Counted from the stretch's first letter, positions 31,201-40,983 are shown. The stretch is 64,000 nucleotides of DNA from Diplonema papillatum (GCA_030068145.1 JAPJBO010000150.1:62001-126000); one strand, 5' to 3'. The notes: generated by a model from the letters alone, not told the origin. Translations and numbers: made by a program.

Positions 31201-31553
31201 CTGGCTGACTTTGTGTTAAACAAGAAACAAGACAGTGTGTTTGTTAACCTCATCCTGAGTCCCTCTCACAGCCTCCGCGGGCCCGCCTCTGCACTCGACT
31301 GTGCTGTTGCCCGGGACCTCTCGTGCATCACCCAGCCTCGGCCTCTGGCCTCGCCTGCCCTGTCTCGGCCTTCTCGGGCATCACCCAGCCTCGGCCTCCG
31401 GCCTCGCCTGCTGTCTCGGCTCTTGTAGGTGACCCCCCTGACCCCCCACGCAAAAATCCCTTTGGCGAAAAAAATATTTTCGCCAACCCCTTTTCAGATT
31501 TTTTTTTTTTTTTTGGCGAAAAATTTTTTTTTCGCCAAAGGGAAAAACCCCTG
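28294..31553 (-). mobile_element. hAT transposon inserted in unit 2
   Basis: The left end is CAGGGGTTATTCTGCC and the right end, reverse-complemented, is CAGGGGTTTTTCCC. Next to both are subterminal palindromes with GGCGAAAAA/TTTTTCGCC. Units 1 (about 18575-18625) and 3 (about 43005-43055) keep the related site uninterrupted, running from GCGAGCGCTGCG through a T-rich piece into GTGCAA. The insertion is thus defined by comparison. A clean 8-bp target duplication is not visible; the T-rich left flank may have drifted. Confidence 0.75.
28551..31253 (-). CDS. hAT-family transposase (DUF4371/ZMYM-like type)
   Basis: 900 residues from ATG 31251-31253. A second ATG (31182-31184, MSLASFGF) is an equally good start. 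There is a zinc finger at about 220-258 (C-x2-C ... H-x5-H, from CKVCSQKF to HETSAEH). An RNase-H-like core follows, with ATADATTDVTG, CSFDGASAMSG and a CCAHVLNLL segment, and WRSVSVIRMQYSAI resembles the all-alpha insertion. The C-terminal hAT dimerisation region (SSSAESERQFSTLARVKTRL) is complete. Catalytic positions look intact, so the element may be autonomous or recently so. Odd feature: a 24-residue hydrophobic stretch at 146-169 (LVGLSVLALVAVVVVILSG) in the N-terminal linker. No intron or frameshift. Confidence 0.92.
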   Translation of the reverse strand: MRLTNTLSCFLFNTKSARPKPSNMSLASFGFRAAAARGPSDETIQFDYANWRGPKLEKQASLRRINQGTGSNRLKNAELLAKVKAYDAAQKKIAAENALTARTSAEDLPAQAEVAIPTPPAAVEPPAFEGYEVVAEYESDPDDDSLVGLSVLALVAVVVVILSGSAVAFEPIVVDDEPAPESEENTKFRTFGSGKILRSTVDRWLAEYPWLDVSDAGAQCKVCSQKFPRTRAVLINMPYADQTHLRNRMKKHETSAEHVSVSDIMTNLRSGVSKMRAQLRKIVKTIFKIARLEIPHTVHVHDLLSFFSCLHQDRDFCAWLKQDVTYTSSTVVRELLELIGLVLEKRLYTEIRESRFWSATADATTDVTGKHQLVATVRYLRRNAVQERFIGLEVLHDQTATGYATKIKQMLCYLPKGSFVSCSFDGASAMSGKFQGAEKKVRGGINATALFMWCCAHVLNLLAQDGIKAVAFMGDFFRTVRALWLIFSDSDINKLLLSSVFADPTFAAMCEKVNRALVEPSDTRWLAYWRSVSVIRMQYSAIREALRRIWNERNSTHAEHLYKEVSKPQFFACLALACDVLEKLHAISLVFQGTATTISDVCREVDSLEAELRALSSEERAKKITKYYTCWRRSFFEATNVAVTPAAFSTFHQTIASPYIAALLKSTTVRFESKEVLRHFVVFDRIAWPEGAHLTNWGDEHIRELYRYYSKPGRVTYRQYEVDVPATDTMPRPTYSTTRSETKTDHGTPLLHGMTEADLVRDWTLLKEVLRASRYSKNAHAVYQAFAPDGTASARMQPLRQLVELAQTIVSSSAESERQFSTLARVKTRLRNRMLNTTLRALFFIEDTDEKEMDDATAEEVIDLFTSGFAAEALRAAWFAGESEPVEKVAKKRKIDLTLP

Positions 31554-31781
31554 GCGCTGTGCAATTCAAAGCGGGATCTGCTTGCGAGCCCAGGCGAATA
31601 TCCGCGCTGGGCTCTTTCAGAAGAAGAATGAAGGGAAAAGCTCGAGGAACCTCTGCAATTAACCAAGACTGTTTTGGTGCCACTTGAGAAGTACATTTCA
31701 CCCACAATAGAAAGCGGTTCCCTACCGTACTATGCGGGCGGTGCGTAAGAGTGCCAGTTTCGAAGAATGATGGACTGTCGT

Positions 31782-31823
31782 GTTCACTTAGAAATCCGGG
31801 GGTTTATGGCCTCCGGGTGGCCG
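31782..31823 (+). repeat. Copy 6 of dispersed ~50-bp motif (shortened)
   Basis: CACTTAGAAATCCGGGGGTT, then TATGGCCTCCGGGTGGCC. It lacks the central TTCGCTTG part of the other copies. Confidence 0.5.
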
Positions 31824-32692
31824 TTGTAGTAAAGGCTCCTTACTACCAGTGGTGCCAACGGTGTGGGATGGCGTTCATTTCAACTTTTCCGGAAGGTTCC
31901 GGGTGATGGCCTATTGCAAGGTGATCGTACCACGTGAGAGCAAGCATCTGGAATGGTGCGAGGCTTTTGCATCTCCTTCTTAAACAGAACCCCGATTGGG
32001 CTGAGTGGTTGGCAAGACACAAACGCTATTCAACGAGAGTACGTGTGAAGCGGGGAACGAACTCCGCACTCGTGACATAGCTAACTAATTAGAGACGTCA
32101 TCTCGGCTCGAGAACGTCAAATGGTGGCAATTGATTCAATCGAGAGAGGCGTCGATTAACTTGAGTGTGGGGGTGAGCAAACCAAAGAAATATGCTCACT
32201 GTATTATTGTTTTTGCATTTTGCTGCTTTTGTGGGGGGAAACTTCTCGGAGGTGCCGCAACGCAGTTCGAAGGGTGGCGAACTACAAAGTCGGTGTAATT
32301 GGCCGAACGCTTTCACCACACGACAACCTCTGGTCTACCGGCGCGAAAGAGTGGCAGCTAGTTTCAGCTTCGTGTGGGCTGCAACAAACGTGTCCTCCTC
32401 CGCACTGCGCTGATGACGGCAACCTCGAGTGTTTCCTACAAAAGCAAACGAAGCAGGTGCTTATTAAAACGGAGTTGAAATTGAAACTACAACGGAAATG
32501 TGGCTGAGAGGAAGGAGGAAAAACGACGGAAATGAATGGGAGGGGTGGGGAAAGGTTCTCGTGGTTGAGAGCGGAGTAGCAGCGGTCAAGGTGCTAATTG
32601 ACTCCGACAATACGGTCGGTGTTCGGACTTTGAGTGATTGAAGTGAAAAGGGAGTTAATCCTTCTTCTCACGCAGCATGATTGCAGTGAGCT

Positions 32693-35600
32693 CTAAAACT
32701 CGAAGGTCTCAACGTGTAGTGGGAGGTGGAAGGAAGAAGATTCGGCTTCGGCAACTGCAGTCATGATCAACGGGGCAGGGCCACAGATGGCAACGGCAGA
32801 TCGCTCGTCGGCATACGTCAGAATGAGCTCCTTGAAGTCAGGACGGCCATGGTCAACGGTCAGGCGCGCGGACGAGATGTCGGCTTCGTTCAGCGACTGG
32901 TGCCCTGTGTACGAGATGGCGATGCGGAGGTTCGTAAACTTGGCCAACAGAGCTTCGATGTCCTCCAAAAGAAACAGAATGGTGCTAGGGTCCCGCACAG
33001 ACCACGACAGCAACGCACTCTGCTCAGGCGCCATGTACGCTGCGATCCCAAGCATCGGCGTGATCCCGATGCCGCCGCATATCAAGACCAGCTTGTCGTG
33101 CTTTGTCATATCGAACTGCAGATTTCCGTACGGGCCCTCCAACCTCGCGAACAACTTCTCCTTCCTACTTACTGACAACCTGCTCAATCTGTCAGTCCAT
33201 GTACGTCTGCCCATGTTTTTCACGTAGAACACAGCCTTCCCAGAGTCGTGATGCGAGACAACAGAAAACGGATGTGCCTCGGAAAACCCAACTTCACCGA
33301 TGCTGATGTACATATAACTGCCGGGGCCCCACTTTCGGTCGCCAGTTTCCATCACCAGTTTCGTGACTGCGCCTGAGTAAGATACTGTAACGGGGTATTT
33401 AAACGACTTCTGGTACGTACGAGCGGCGAAGTCCAAGCATAGAATTATCAAAGGCGCTCCGTTGATGAGGTACGGCCTCCAGCCCCCACTGATGTGCAAG
33501 ATGGAAAACGTGACCGTCACAATGCTGAGCGCCACGTGCAACACCACGAACGTAGAGTAGAACATTCTCCGGAAGAACGGGATCCCGAGGGCAACGAGAA
33601 TGGTGTAGGCCACCCACGAGAAGAACCCGTACAATGGATACACTGTAGTCTGCCCGTCGGTGGTACCGCCTGTGCGGAGTTCCTTGGCGAACAACACTTT
33701 GGCCGTCTGCGGCTCGTTTTCGAATTCGGCGTACATCACAATAGCATGAAGACTCACAAAGACCCACCCGATCAGTCCGATCCAACGGTGCCACACCAGC
33801 GTTCGTTCATTAGGAATGGCCATCAGCCAAAGACAAGGCGAGAGAACCTTTGCTCGCAGGAGGAAAGCAAGTGCAATACAAAGCTGTGCAGGGCCTGCAA
33901 AAACTACGCTGACTTGCGCTACTCGACCGCTGTAGTGGCCGGCATCGCCTACGGCAATAACGACAAAGGCAGCCGTGATGAAAACAATCGACAATACAGA
34001 GCCGAGGTAACTCTGCTGGAACACGTATCCGATAGACGGGCGTGCGAGAATCAGTGCACCGGACGCCAACCCGAGGAAGACGAGGAGGCACAGCGATAAT
34101 ATGATATGCCACCATGTTTCTCCTCCAGAAGCGGTGATTGTCAGCGAGCCGCTAACGACATCATAAGCGATGGAACCAAACGAATCGTGCCAGTCCACAG
34201 GGGAAGAAGCACCGGAGGAAGGTCCCGTCGCGTAGATGAAGTTCACGAATTCATTCGAGATGACAGTGTCTTGCTCAGCATCTCCAGTGTCAAGCAGCCG
34301 CGAGAACGTGACAGACCACGTCGAACCTTGAACCTTGTATTCCTCGATACGGATGTCTTGCGAGGCATCGGCAGGACACGCAGTCGTTTGAGTACAAAAC
34401 CAGTCACTGCAGTATACTGTGCCGGCATCTTCCCAGCACATCCAGGCATCTGCGGGTACCATCAGTCCGTCGTCGTTCAATCCAAGCGAGCAATACGTCC
34501 CCGCAGTGCACTCAAACGTGAACCTCACGCTCGTGTACTCCTCTTCTCGCAAAGGGACACCCTCCCTCCTGTTCGTCGACTCTGAAAAGAACTCGATGCC
34601 CAATTTGAATGAGCTGTCCACTGTAATCAGTCCATGTTCCGCAGGAGTTCTGACGAGGTCCGGTGCAGCTGATTGAGACTGCGGTGGCTCCGGAAAGACG
34701 ATGGTACCCTGTATCCAATCGGCGACTGCAAAGCCTTCGCTGCTGTGCTTCCTGAAGCCGCCGTCTGCCACCTCGCCGATGGCCCAAAGAATGGTCTGCG
34801 TTTCATCTCGTACGAAGCTCAGATCATCACCATCGCTTGTATCCCATGCCCGGGATAACTGCAACCACCAACCGCCGCTGATAGTCCCTCCGGCCGAAAG
34901 CACCGTGACATCTTGCTCGTCATCCACAGTGGGCGCGGTTAACTTCTCGCCAACGTGTCCGTCCGCACACGATGCAACCACGTCTGCTGCATAATAGCAA
35001 ACAATGGTGTCGGAGTGTGTTTTCGTTTCCCCGATACCGATTGCGCAGTAGTGTCCTTCGGAGCACGTCATGTTGATGATCAACGAACCGAGAGTCACCT
35101 CCCAAGTAACACTGAACTCGTCGTTGAAGGCAAACATTGGGTCCGACTGCGGTGGCTCCGGAATGACGATGGTACCCGGTCCCCAATCGGCGACAGCAAA
35201 GCCTTCGCTGCTGTGCTTCCTGAAGCCGCCGTCTGTCACATCCCCGATGGCCCAAAGAATGGACTGCGTGCCATCCCGTACAAAGTTCAGGTCATCACCA
35301 TCGCTTGTATCCCATGCCCGGGATAACTGCAGCCACCAGCCGCCGTTGGTCGTTGCTCCTGCCGAAAGCACCGTGACATCTTGCTTGTCATCCACAGTGG
35401 GCGCGGTTAACTTCTCGCCAACGTGTCCGTCCTCACACGATGCAACCACGTCTGCCGCATAATAGCAGATGATTGTGTCGGAGTGCGTTTTTGTTTCCCC
35501 GATACCAATTGCGCAGTAGTGTCCTTCGGAGCATGTCATGTTGATGATCAACAAACTGGGAGTCACGTCCCAAGTAATACTGAACTCGTCGTTGAAGGCG

Positions 35601-36079
35601 AAGTACGGGGCCCACTGCACAACGTGTCTGCCTTCGCTGCTGTGTTTTCGCAATGAGCCGTTGGCAACGGTACCAAGAGCCCATATGATGGACTGCGGCG
35701 CGTTCGTCACAATTGCACGGTCTTCGTCGTCGCCTGTGATCAGTGCCCTCGTGAACTGAATCCACCAAACACCGTCCGTGCCTCCAGAGTCAAGGACTGT
35801 GACGTCCTGTACCGTATCCTCGATCGGTCGCGTTGGAACACTGCCGACGTGCTCGTCTTTGCACACGGCCACCTCGTTCAAGAAGTAGCATGTGATCGTA
35901 TCCGAGCTAGCCTTCGAGGCCCCGAATCCAATCGCGCAGTATCGGTCAGCCGCGCATGTCATGTTGAAGGAAACGACATCGCCGCCAAGCTCCCACGTAA
36001 TGTCAAACTCAGGTGAGAACCTCAAACTACCGGCTCGCGCGGCCGCTAGTGTGCTGAGCACGCCCAACAGGCGGTACAT
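32693..36079 (-). CDS. Multi-DOMON ferric-reductase/NOX-type membrane oxidoreductase, copy 2
   Basis: 1,128 residues from the ATG at 36077-36079, which begins the conserved MYRLLGVLSTL signal peptide. An in-frame ATG at 36214 would add 45 residues not shared with the other copies, so I reject it. Layout equals copy 1: DOMON boundaries near residues 156, 313 and 466, helices from ~656, HPFSVVS ~936, GGIGITP ~1003. In the FAD region it reads IGEVGFSEAHPF, like copy 4 and unlike copies 1 and 3, but its linker (LSVSRKEKLF) is unique. Both H-x13-H haem pairs are present, though the second reads VLHVALS. Three predicted glycosylation-type NMTC sites recur in the ectodomain. Its 5' flank leads after 170 bp into a 45-bp minisatellite. 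Confidence 0.92.
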   Translation of the reverse strand: MYRLLGVLSTLAAARAGSLRFSPEFDITWELGGDVVSFNMTCAADRYCAIGFGASKASSDTITCYFLNEVAVCKDEHVGSVPTRPIEDTVQDVTVLDSGGTDGVWWIQFTRALITGDDEDRAIVTNAPQSIIWALGTVANGSLRKHSSEGRHVVQWAPYFAFNDEFSITWDVTPSLLIINMTCSEGHYCAIGIGETKTHSDTIICYYAADVVASCEDGHVGEKLTAPTVDDKQDVTVLSAGATTNGGWWLQLSRAWDTSDGDDLNFVRDGTQSILWAIGDVTDGGFRKHSSEGFAVADWGPGTIVIPEPPQSDPMFAFNDEFSVTWEVTLGSLIINMTCSEGHYCAIGIGETKTHSDTIVCYYAADVVASCADGHVGEKLTAPTVDDEQDVTVLSAGGTISGGWWLQLSRAWDTSDGDDLSFVRDETQTILWAIGEVADGGFRKHSSEGFAVADWIQGTIVFPEPPQSQSAAPDLVRTPAEHGLITVDSSFKLGIEFFSESTNRREGVPLREEEYTSVRFTFECTAGTYCSLGLNDDGLMVPADAWMCWEDAGTVYCSDWFCTQTTACPADASQDIRIEEYKVQGSTWSVTFSRLLDTGDAEQDTVISNEFVNFIYATGPSSGASSPVDWHDSFGSIAYDVVSGSLTITASGGETWWHIILSLCLLVFLGLASGALILARPSIGYVFQQSYLGSVLSIVFITAAFVVIAVGDAGHYSGRVAQVSVVFAGPAQLCIALAFLLRAKVLSPCLWLMAIPNERTLVWHRWIGLIGWVFVSLHAIVMYAEFENEPQTAKVLFAKELRTGGTTDGQTTVYPLYGFFSWVAYTILVALGIPFFRRMFYSTFVVLHVALSIVTVTFSILHISGGWRPYLINGAPLIILCLDFAARTYQKSFKYPVTVSYSGAVTKLVMETGDRKWGPGSYMYISIGEVGFSEAHPFSVVSHHDSGKAVFYVKNMGRRTWTDRLSRLSVSRKEKLFARLEGPYGNLQFDMTKHDKLVLICGGIGITPMLGIAAYMAPEQSALLSWSVRDPSTILFLLEDIEALLAKFTNLRIAISYTGHQSLNEADISSARLTVDHGRPDFKELILTYADERSAVAICGPAPLIMTAVAEAESSSFHLPLHVETFEF

Positions 36080-36113
36080 GTAGTGCAGGGGATTCTTCTT
36101 TTTTGGTTCTTTT

Positions 36114-36135
36114 GAAAAGCAACTGTTCGGATGCT
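36114..36135 (-). promoter_or_regulatory. Conserved upstream box of reductase copy 2
   Basis: AAAAGCAACTGTTCGGATG, the most diverged of the four boxes (TTCG in place of GTGT). Homology with the other gene copies ends here. Confidence 0.45.
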
Positions 36136-36252
36136 CGTTAGGCTTGTCGAGAAGCTGCGATCGCGCGATGCTCACGATTGCGGGAGTCGGAGCTGAGAAC
36201 AGCGAAGAGGACAAAATGAGACTATGTTGACTACGTACAATCGAAACCCCAA

Positions 36253-36840
36253 ATGGACAAACCTAAACCTAAGGAAACCGTACTAATGGGCTCGAAGCAC
36301 CGAAGGGACAAACCTAAGGAAACCGTACTAATGGGCTCGAAGCACCGAAGGGACAAACCTAAGGAAACCGTACTAATGGGCTCGAAGCACCGAAGGGACA
36401 AACCTAAGGAAACCGTACTAATGGGCTCGAAGCACCGAAGGGACAAACCTAAGGAAACCGTACTAATGGGCTCGAAGCACCGAAGGGACAAACCTAAGGA
36501 AACCGTACTAATGGGCTCGAAGCACCGAAGGGACAAACCTAAGGAAACCGTACTAATGGGCTCGAAGCACCGAAGGGACAAACCTAAGGAAACCGTACTA
36601 ATGGGCTCGAAGCACCGAAGGGACAAACCTAAGGAAACCGTACTAATGGGCTCGAAGCACCGAAGGGACAAACCTAAGGAAACCGTACTAATGGGCTCGA
36701 AGCACCGAAGGGACAAACCTAAGGAAACCGTACTAATGGGCTCGAAGCACCGAAGGGACAAACCTAAGGAAACCGTACTAATGGGCTCGAAGCACCGAAG
36801 GGACAAACCTAAGGAACCCGTACTCTAATGGGCTCGAAAC
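36253..36840. repeat. 45-bp minisatellite upstream of reductase copy 2
   Basis: Twelve nearly perfect 45-bp units plus a partial one, each containing GGACAAACCTAAGGAAACC. The period is a multiple of three and both strands are open: plus reads DKPKETVLMGSKHRR repeatedly, minus reads LSLRCFEPISTVSLG. Units differ only at the edges, so expansion is recent. It is 174 bp from the start codon. I see no reason to call either frame a gene. Confidence 0.95.
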
Positions 36841-37532
36841 ACCGAATGGAGCAGTGATCGGTGGAGGACGCAGTGGCCGAGAGCCAAAGGCAAGCCCACG
36901 CAAGCAGAAACGGAGTCGGCACCGGCAGTGACCGGTTAGGAGCCAGTGTCAAACGTTTGCAAACTTACACTTAACAAGATTTATCGGTAACGGACCGACG
37001 GCTTTGGACCGGCGTGGCCGGTGCCGCTGTGTCGGCCACCCGGTGCGATGTCGTCGTGGGGGCGGGGTGTACGCGCCACACGAATGCGGGAGAGGCCGTA
37101 GGCGGGCAGGGCTGCTTGCGGCCTGCCGGCTTGGACACCTTCCAGGAGGGGAGGACCCCCTTTCCTCTATTGGGCATGACACCTTTTCCCGAACTGGGGG
37201 GGTCGTCGCACGCGTCCCTTTCCCCCCCTCCCTCCCTACAGAAAGCCTGTGGGGAGAGGAGAGAGAGAGGAGAGCGAGAGTCACCTGGCAACGACGCGCC
37301 CACCTCTGATACCCTTTGCTCCTGAGCACAACATCTCCATCTCCAATCTGTGTGTCGTGACCCACTGGCGATGCAGGTTCTTTGCATTATTTGCATCCAA
37401 ACGAACCAGCCACAGCTTCACTGAGGGAGTTGGTGCACCACCATAGTCGGCAAGAGGTAAGAGCTCTAGAGCTCCAGGAGGACGGAAGGATCACTACCTC
37501 TCCTGTTGGTAATATGATGGTCAACCTCGCAT
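36841..37532. other. Spacer without a recognised gene
   Basis: GC-rich sequence with a GAGAGAGAGGAGAG patch near 37255. Open frames on both strands (for example 36949-37365) show no domain. Confidence 0.45.
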
Positions 37533-38496
37533 CATAGATGGCCGGTTGATAACGTTATATAACGTTATATAACGTTATAACGGTGATAACGTTATATAAC
37601 GTTATATAACGTTATATAACGGTCGAAAACGCAAAATAACGGAAAAAATAACGCAAATAACGGTTTTTAGAATTTTTCCGATTTTGGCCATGTTTCCAGA
37701 TTTTTGTCATTTTTTCCTCATTTTGGTCCATTTCGGCCATTTTTTCCGATTTTGGCCATTTTTGCCAGATTTTGGTCAATCTTAGCCAATTTTTCCAGAC
37801 TTTTGCCGATTTTTTCAGGTTTTGGCCATTTTGCCGATTTTTTCCAGATTTCGGCAATCTTTGCCGATTTTTCCAGATTTCGGCCATTTTTGCCGATTTT
37901 TCAAGATTTTGGACAATTTTGAGATTTTGGCCACTCTGGCCGATTTATCCAGATCAGTCAATTTCGGCCATTTTTTCCGATTTTTCCAGATTTCCCGATT
38001 TTCCAGATTTTGGTCAATTTCGGCCATTTTTGCCAATTTTTCCAGACTTTTGCCGATTTTTGGATCCCGGTCACAAAAACTGTTCGGAAACAAACCCTGG
38101 TCCGAAAAGAATTCGTAGTAACCGGTCCTCAGGGGTCCGTATAGCCCCTCCCCAGAGCTTTTTCTCTTTTACTTATTTTCTTGCGGACTTCCACCCAAGC
38201 GCGACAAACGCGATCCTTCCGGATTCACATGACTCTTTCACTGTGCGATGTTGTTCTTGGGATGTGGATGTCTGCAGTTTTGGGTTTCCGGCGCGTGTCC
38301 CTCAGTCGGTGGCCCGTAACGGTCGTTTGCAGTGTCCTTCGTGAGGCAGCAGATGTCACCAGCATGATCCGGCCACTGGAGTCCAACTTGTCCAAGCTTG
38401 TCCACTCGGCAGACCGTTGCGTACTATGCCAGTCAGACAAGGTCCCAGTACCAAATATGGGTGCATGATGAGCACGAGACATGCAAAGTCGAGCAG

Positions 38497-38847
38497 TCAC
38501 AGCTGGCGCTTCCCGTAGAACCCAGCCAGCCCGGGGTCGGTTTTCTTGATCCGGTCGATGAATCGTTGTTCCGGGCTCTTACTTGGTGGTTTCGTGACAG
38601 GGAGAACGCTGGGGCCAGTCAATGCCAGGTCGCGGGACAAGGCCTCGACGCGCAGCGTTTCCGCCACCTTCTTCCTTCCGCGTCGCGCCTTTGCAACCGA
38701 GGCGCTGCTGCTGCTGCTGTTGCTATCCGTACTTTCGGCGCGAGGCCGTTTGCGCTGTGTACCTGGGGTCTTCGGCTGAGCTTTCGGCTGAGCTTTAGGT
38801 TGAACCTTCGGCTTCGGCTGGACCTTCGGGGAGCTTTTCGCAGGCAT
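38497..38847 (-). CDS. Small basic Ser-rich protein inside the foldback element
   Basis: 116 residues from ATG 38845-38847. The N-terminus is a run of PKxQPKAQPK repeats, then a basic segment (RKRPRAES), a serine run (DSNSSSSSASVAKARRGRKK) and a compact C-end (EQRFIDRIKKTDPGLAGFY). It looks like a small nucleic-acid-binding or nuclear-localised protein. The frame is open further upstream to 39258, but that part overlaps the inverted subrepeats. Unknown function; it may be captured host sequence. Confidence 0.4.
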   Translation of the reverse strand: MPAKSSPKVQPKPKVQPKAQPKAQPKTPGTQRKRPRAESTDSNSSSSSASVAKARRGRKKVAETLRVEALSRDLALTGPSVLPVTKPPSKSPEQRFIDRIKKTDPGLAGFYGKRQL

Positions 38848-38908
38848 AGTCGATATTCCCTTTGGAAAGACTAGTGTGGCTGAAATCGAAGCGGGTGGGG
38901 CGGTACAC

Positions 38909-38952
38909 GTGTTTTTGTGTTTCCGACGATCCCGAATGGGTGTACAGATTGG
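38909..38952. repeat. 44-bp motif shared with the rDNA flank
   Basis: GTTTCCGACGATCCC, ATGGG and TACAGATTGG occur in the same order here and at 62576-62620, with two or three substitutions. It lies just upstream of the 116-residue frame. Confidence 0.7.
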
Positions 38953-40983
38953 TGTCTTTCGACCTTTTTTTTTTTCCGCGCACGGACTGCCTGTTCGAGC
39001 TTGTGCGGGTTTAAGAAACTCAGACAAGAATAGCTCTGGTGAGGGGCAGGGCATAAATGACCAAAACCCTGGAAAAATCGGCAAAAACGGCCAAAATGGG
39101 CAAAGTCTGGAAAACATGGCAAAACTGGCCAAAAATGACCAAAACCTGGAAAAATCGGCAAAAATAGCCAAATTTTTGAAAAACATGGCAAAAATGGCCA
39201 ATCCTGGCCAAATCGGTAAAAACGGCCAAAATGGGCCAAAATCTGGAAAACACGGCAAAACTGGTCAACATTGACCAAAATCTGGAAAAATTGGCAAAAA
39301 TAACCAAAATTGGCCAAAATCTGGAAAATGTGGCAAAAATGGCCAAAAATGACCAAAATCTGGAGGACAGTGTGACCTCCCATGGATTGGTAAAAAACCG
39401 TTTTATAACGTTATATAACGTTATATAACGTTATAATAACGTTATATAACGTTATTATAACGTTATATAACGTTATTATACCGTTATTATAACGTTATAT
39501 AACGTTATATAACGTTATAACGGTCAAATAACGTTATTTTTCGACCAAAAATGGCAAATAACGGTTTTATAACGGTCAATAACGGTTTTTCTGGATTTAG
39601 GGGGGGGGTAACAAATAACTCCGGGAATAACGTTATATAACGTTATATAACGTTATATAACGGCCATCTATGTCGCATGAAATGAAAATCAAAGACTGGC
39701 AGATGAAAGAGACTGGTATTCATAAGGCAAGAACGCTAGTCACTAGAGTGAGTCAATCACATTCTGAATCGGAGCAGCACTCCGCTCTAGTGACATAGCT
39801 AACTAATCTGGCTTCACAAAGCCTTCAGGGTGTGGTTGGTTCAAAGAAAAAGTCAACTTCTTCGGTTTCCGGGGTAAGGCAGTCATTCAACATTCCCTTG
39901 CGCTAGTGCTATCAGTTACAAAGACGTGTTCTTACTTCTCCCTTTCTTCAAGGCAGCTCTCGTCAGACAATACGAAGAGCAGAAGCTCCCGGCAATTGTG
40001 TGTTTGCAAACGGAGGAATGAAGAGAAAGGAAGGTGCTTAAGCGGAAGCCTCACTCGGCGGCAGCTGGCAGTTGCGAAGAATACCGATCGAGCGGAGAGG
40101 AAGACAGGTCCGTGGCGGAGAAGGAAGGGAGCATCATGAGGGGTGGGGGATGGAGGGGGGATTTGCGACTGCGAGTCGACCAAGACACAAAAGTTAGAGC
40201 TCCAGCCGGGCTAAATGGATGGTCAACTGAACAGGACCAACACAGTCTTCGGTAGGATGCCATGGGGATGCACAACGTAACCCCAAGCAGTTGTTACTGC
40301 ATCAAGCCAGTAGGTGGAAAAGGACGGCAGCTTACTAGCAAGGTTTCTCCGGTCTTCTGGCTAGCGGGTAACGTTTCCGTCTACTCGCAACACTGCTAGC
40401 ATCAAGGCATCTCTGAGGGGGTGTGAGACTGCGTGAGCTGGGGATGAACCCATGAAAGGCTGGTGCTCCCCGCGCTGCGTGGGCTTCTAAGAGCCGCAAT
40501 ATGCCTTTGAAAAGAGCTGCAATCCATGAAAACGCGTATCACCACGGAAACGGAAACGTCTCCGTAGTTGCGCACTTTCGGGTGCACCCTGCAGCAGCTG
40601 GCAGCCTCCTCAAGTATTTCCTACAAGCAGGTGCTTATACAAAAAAAAAACGGAAACGGGAACCGCTTCCGTTGACCATCCTAACCCTGGCTTAGGGCAG
40701 TGCGGGTGGAGTAGCTTCTTCGGGCGCTGCTCAGACGCCTCTTCCCGTATCGAGTGGCTGGGCTGGAGCTTCTGCCCACGGATCACCGCGCTGGCAGAGC
40801 TTCGACTGCTCCCGCCGTTCGACAAGAGAAAGGTGTCGTGAGCGAATGGGGTGGGGATGGGGATGGGGATGGGGGGTGGGCAAACATCGTTTAAATGTTT
40901 AGGCGAGGGTGTTTCTGAGGTATTTGAAAGAGGAAGTAGCGATGCTGTCGGAGCAAGGGAGGGAAGATCTTAGTTTACAGTTT

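Larger units (their letters stand above)
24709..36135. repeat. Reductase-array unit 2
   Basis: Modules: D 24709-24975, C 25720-25945, B 27330-27790, TGCTTCGCACGTG segment 27990-28150, hAT insertion 28294-31553, A 31985-32690, reductase gene 32693-36079. Between C and B the unit is rearranged: the hairpin element is split (26005-26115 and 26660-26790, the latter inverted) and an inverted piece of the copy 1 gene leader sits at 26791-26876. Stop-to-stop distance to the next gene is 12,367 bp. Confidence 0.85.
37533..39672. mobile_element. Foldback-type transposable element
   Basis: The ends are perfect 12-bp inverted repeats (CATAGATGGCCG) flanked by the 6-bp direct repeat TCGCAT (37527-37532 and 39673-39678). 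Inside each end is an array of the palindromic word AACGTTATAT (37551-37620 and 39399-39660). Next come tandem subrepeats of about 14-30 bp, T-rich on the left (TTTTGGCCATTTTTGCCGAT, 37675-38065) and the complementary A-rich form on the right (AATGGCCAAAATCTGGAAAA, 39055-39365). Long inverted ends made of tandem subrepeats are the hallmark of Drosophila FB-type foldback elements. The CATAGATGG terminus recalls hAT ends, but hAT normally makes 8-bp duplications. The central ~1 kb encodes one small protein and no transposase, so it is non-autonomous. Confidence 0.75.

Noticed and set aside
28263-31561. 8-bp target duplication GCGCTGCG/GCGCTGTG for the hAT element
   Set aside because: Both words are already present at separate places in the uninterrupted sites of units 1 and 3, so they are not a duplication made by the insertion.
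36080-36214. 45-residue N-terminal extension of reductase copy 2
   Set aside because: Not shared by the other copies, crosses the conserved upstream box, and would hide the signal peptide.
36231-36828. 191-codon frames on both strands over the 45-bp repeat
   Set aside because: The 45-bp period keeps both strands open by arithmetic. Unit identity is at the nucleotide level with no sign of codon selection.
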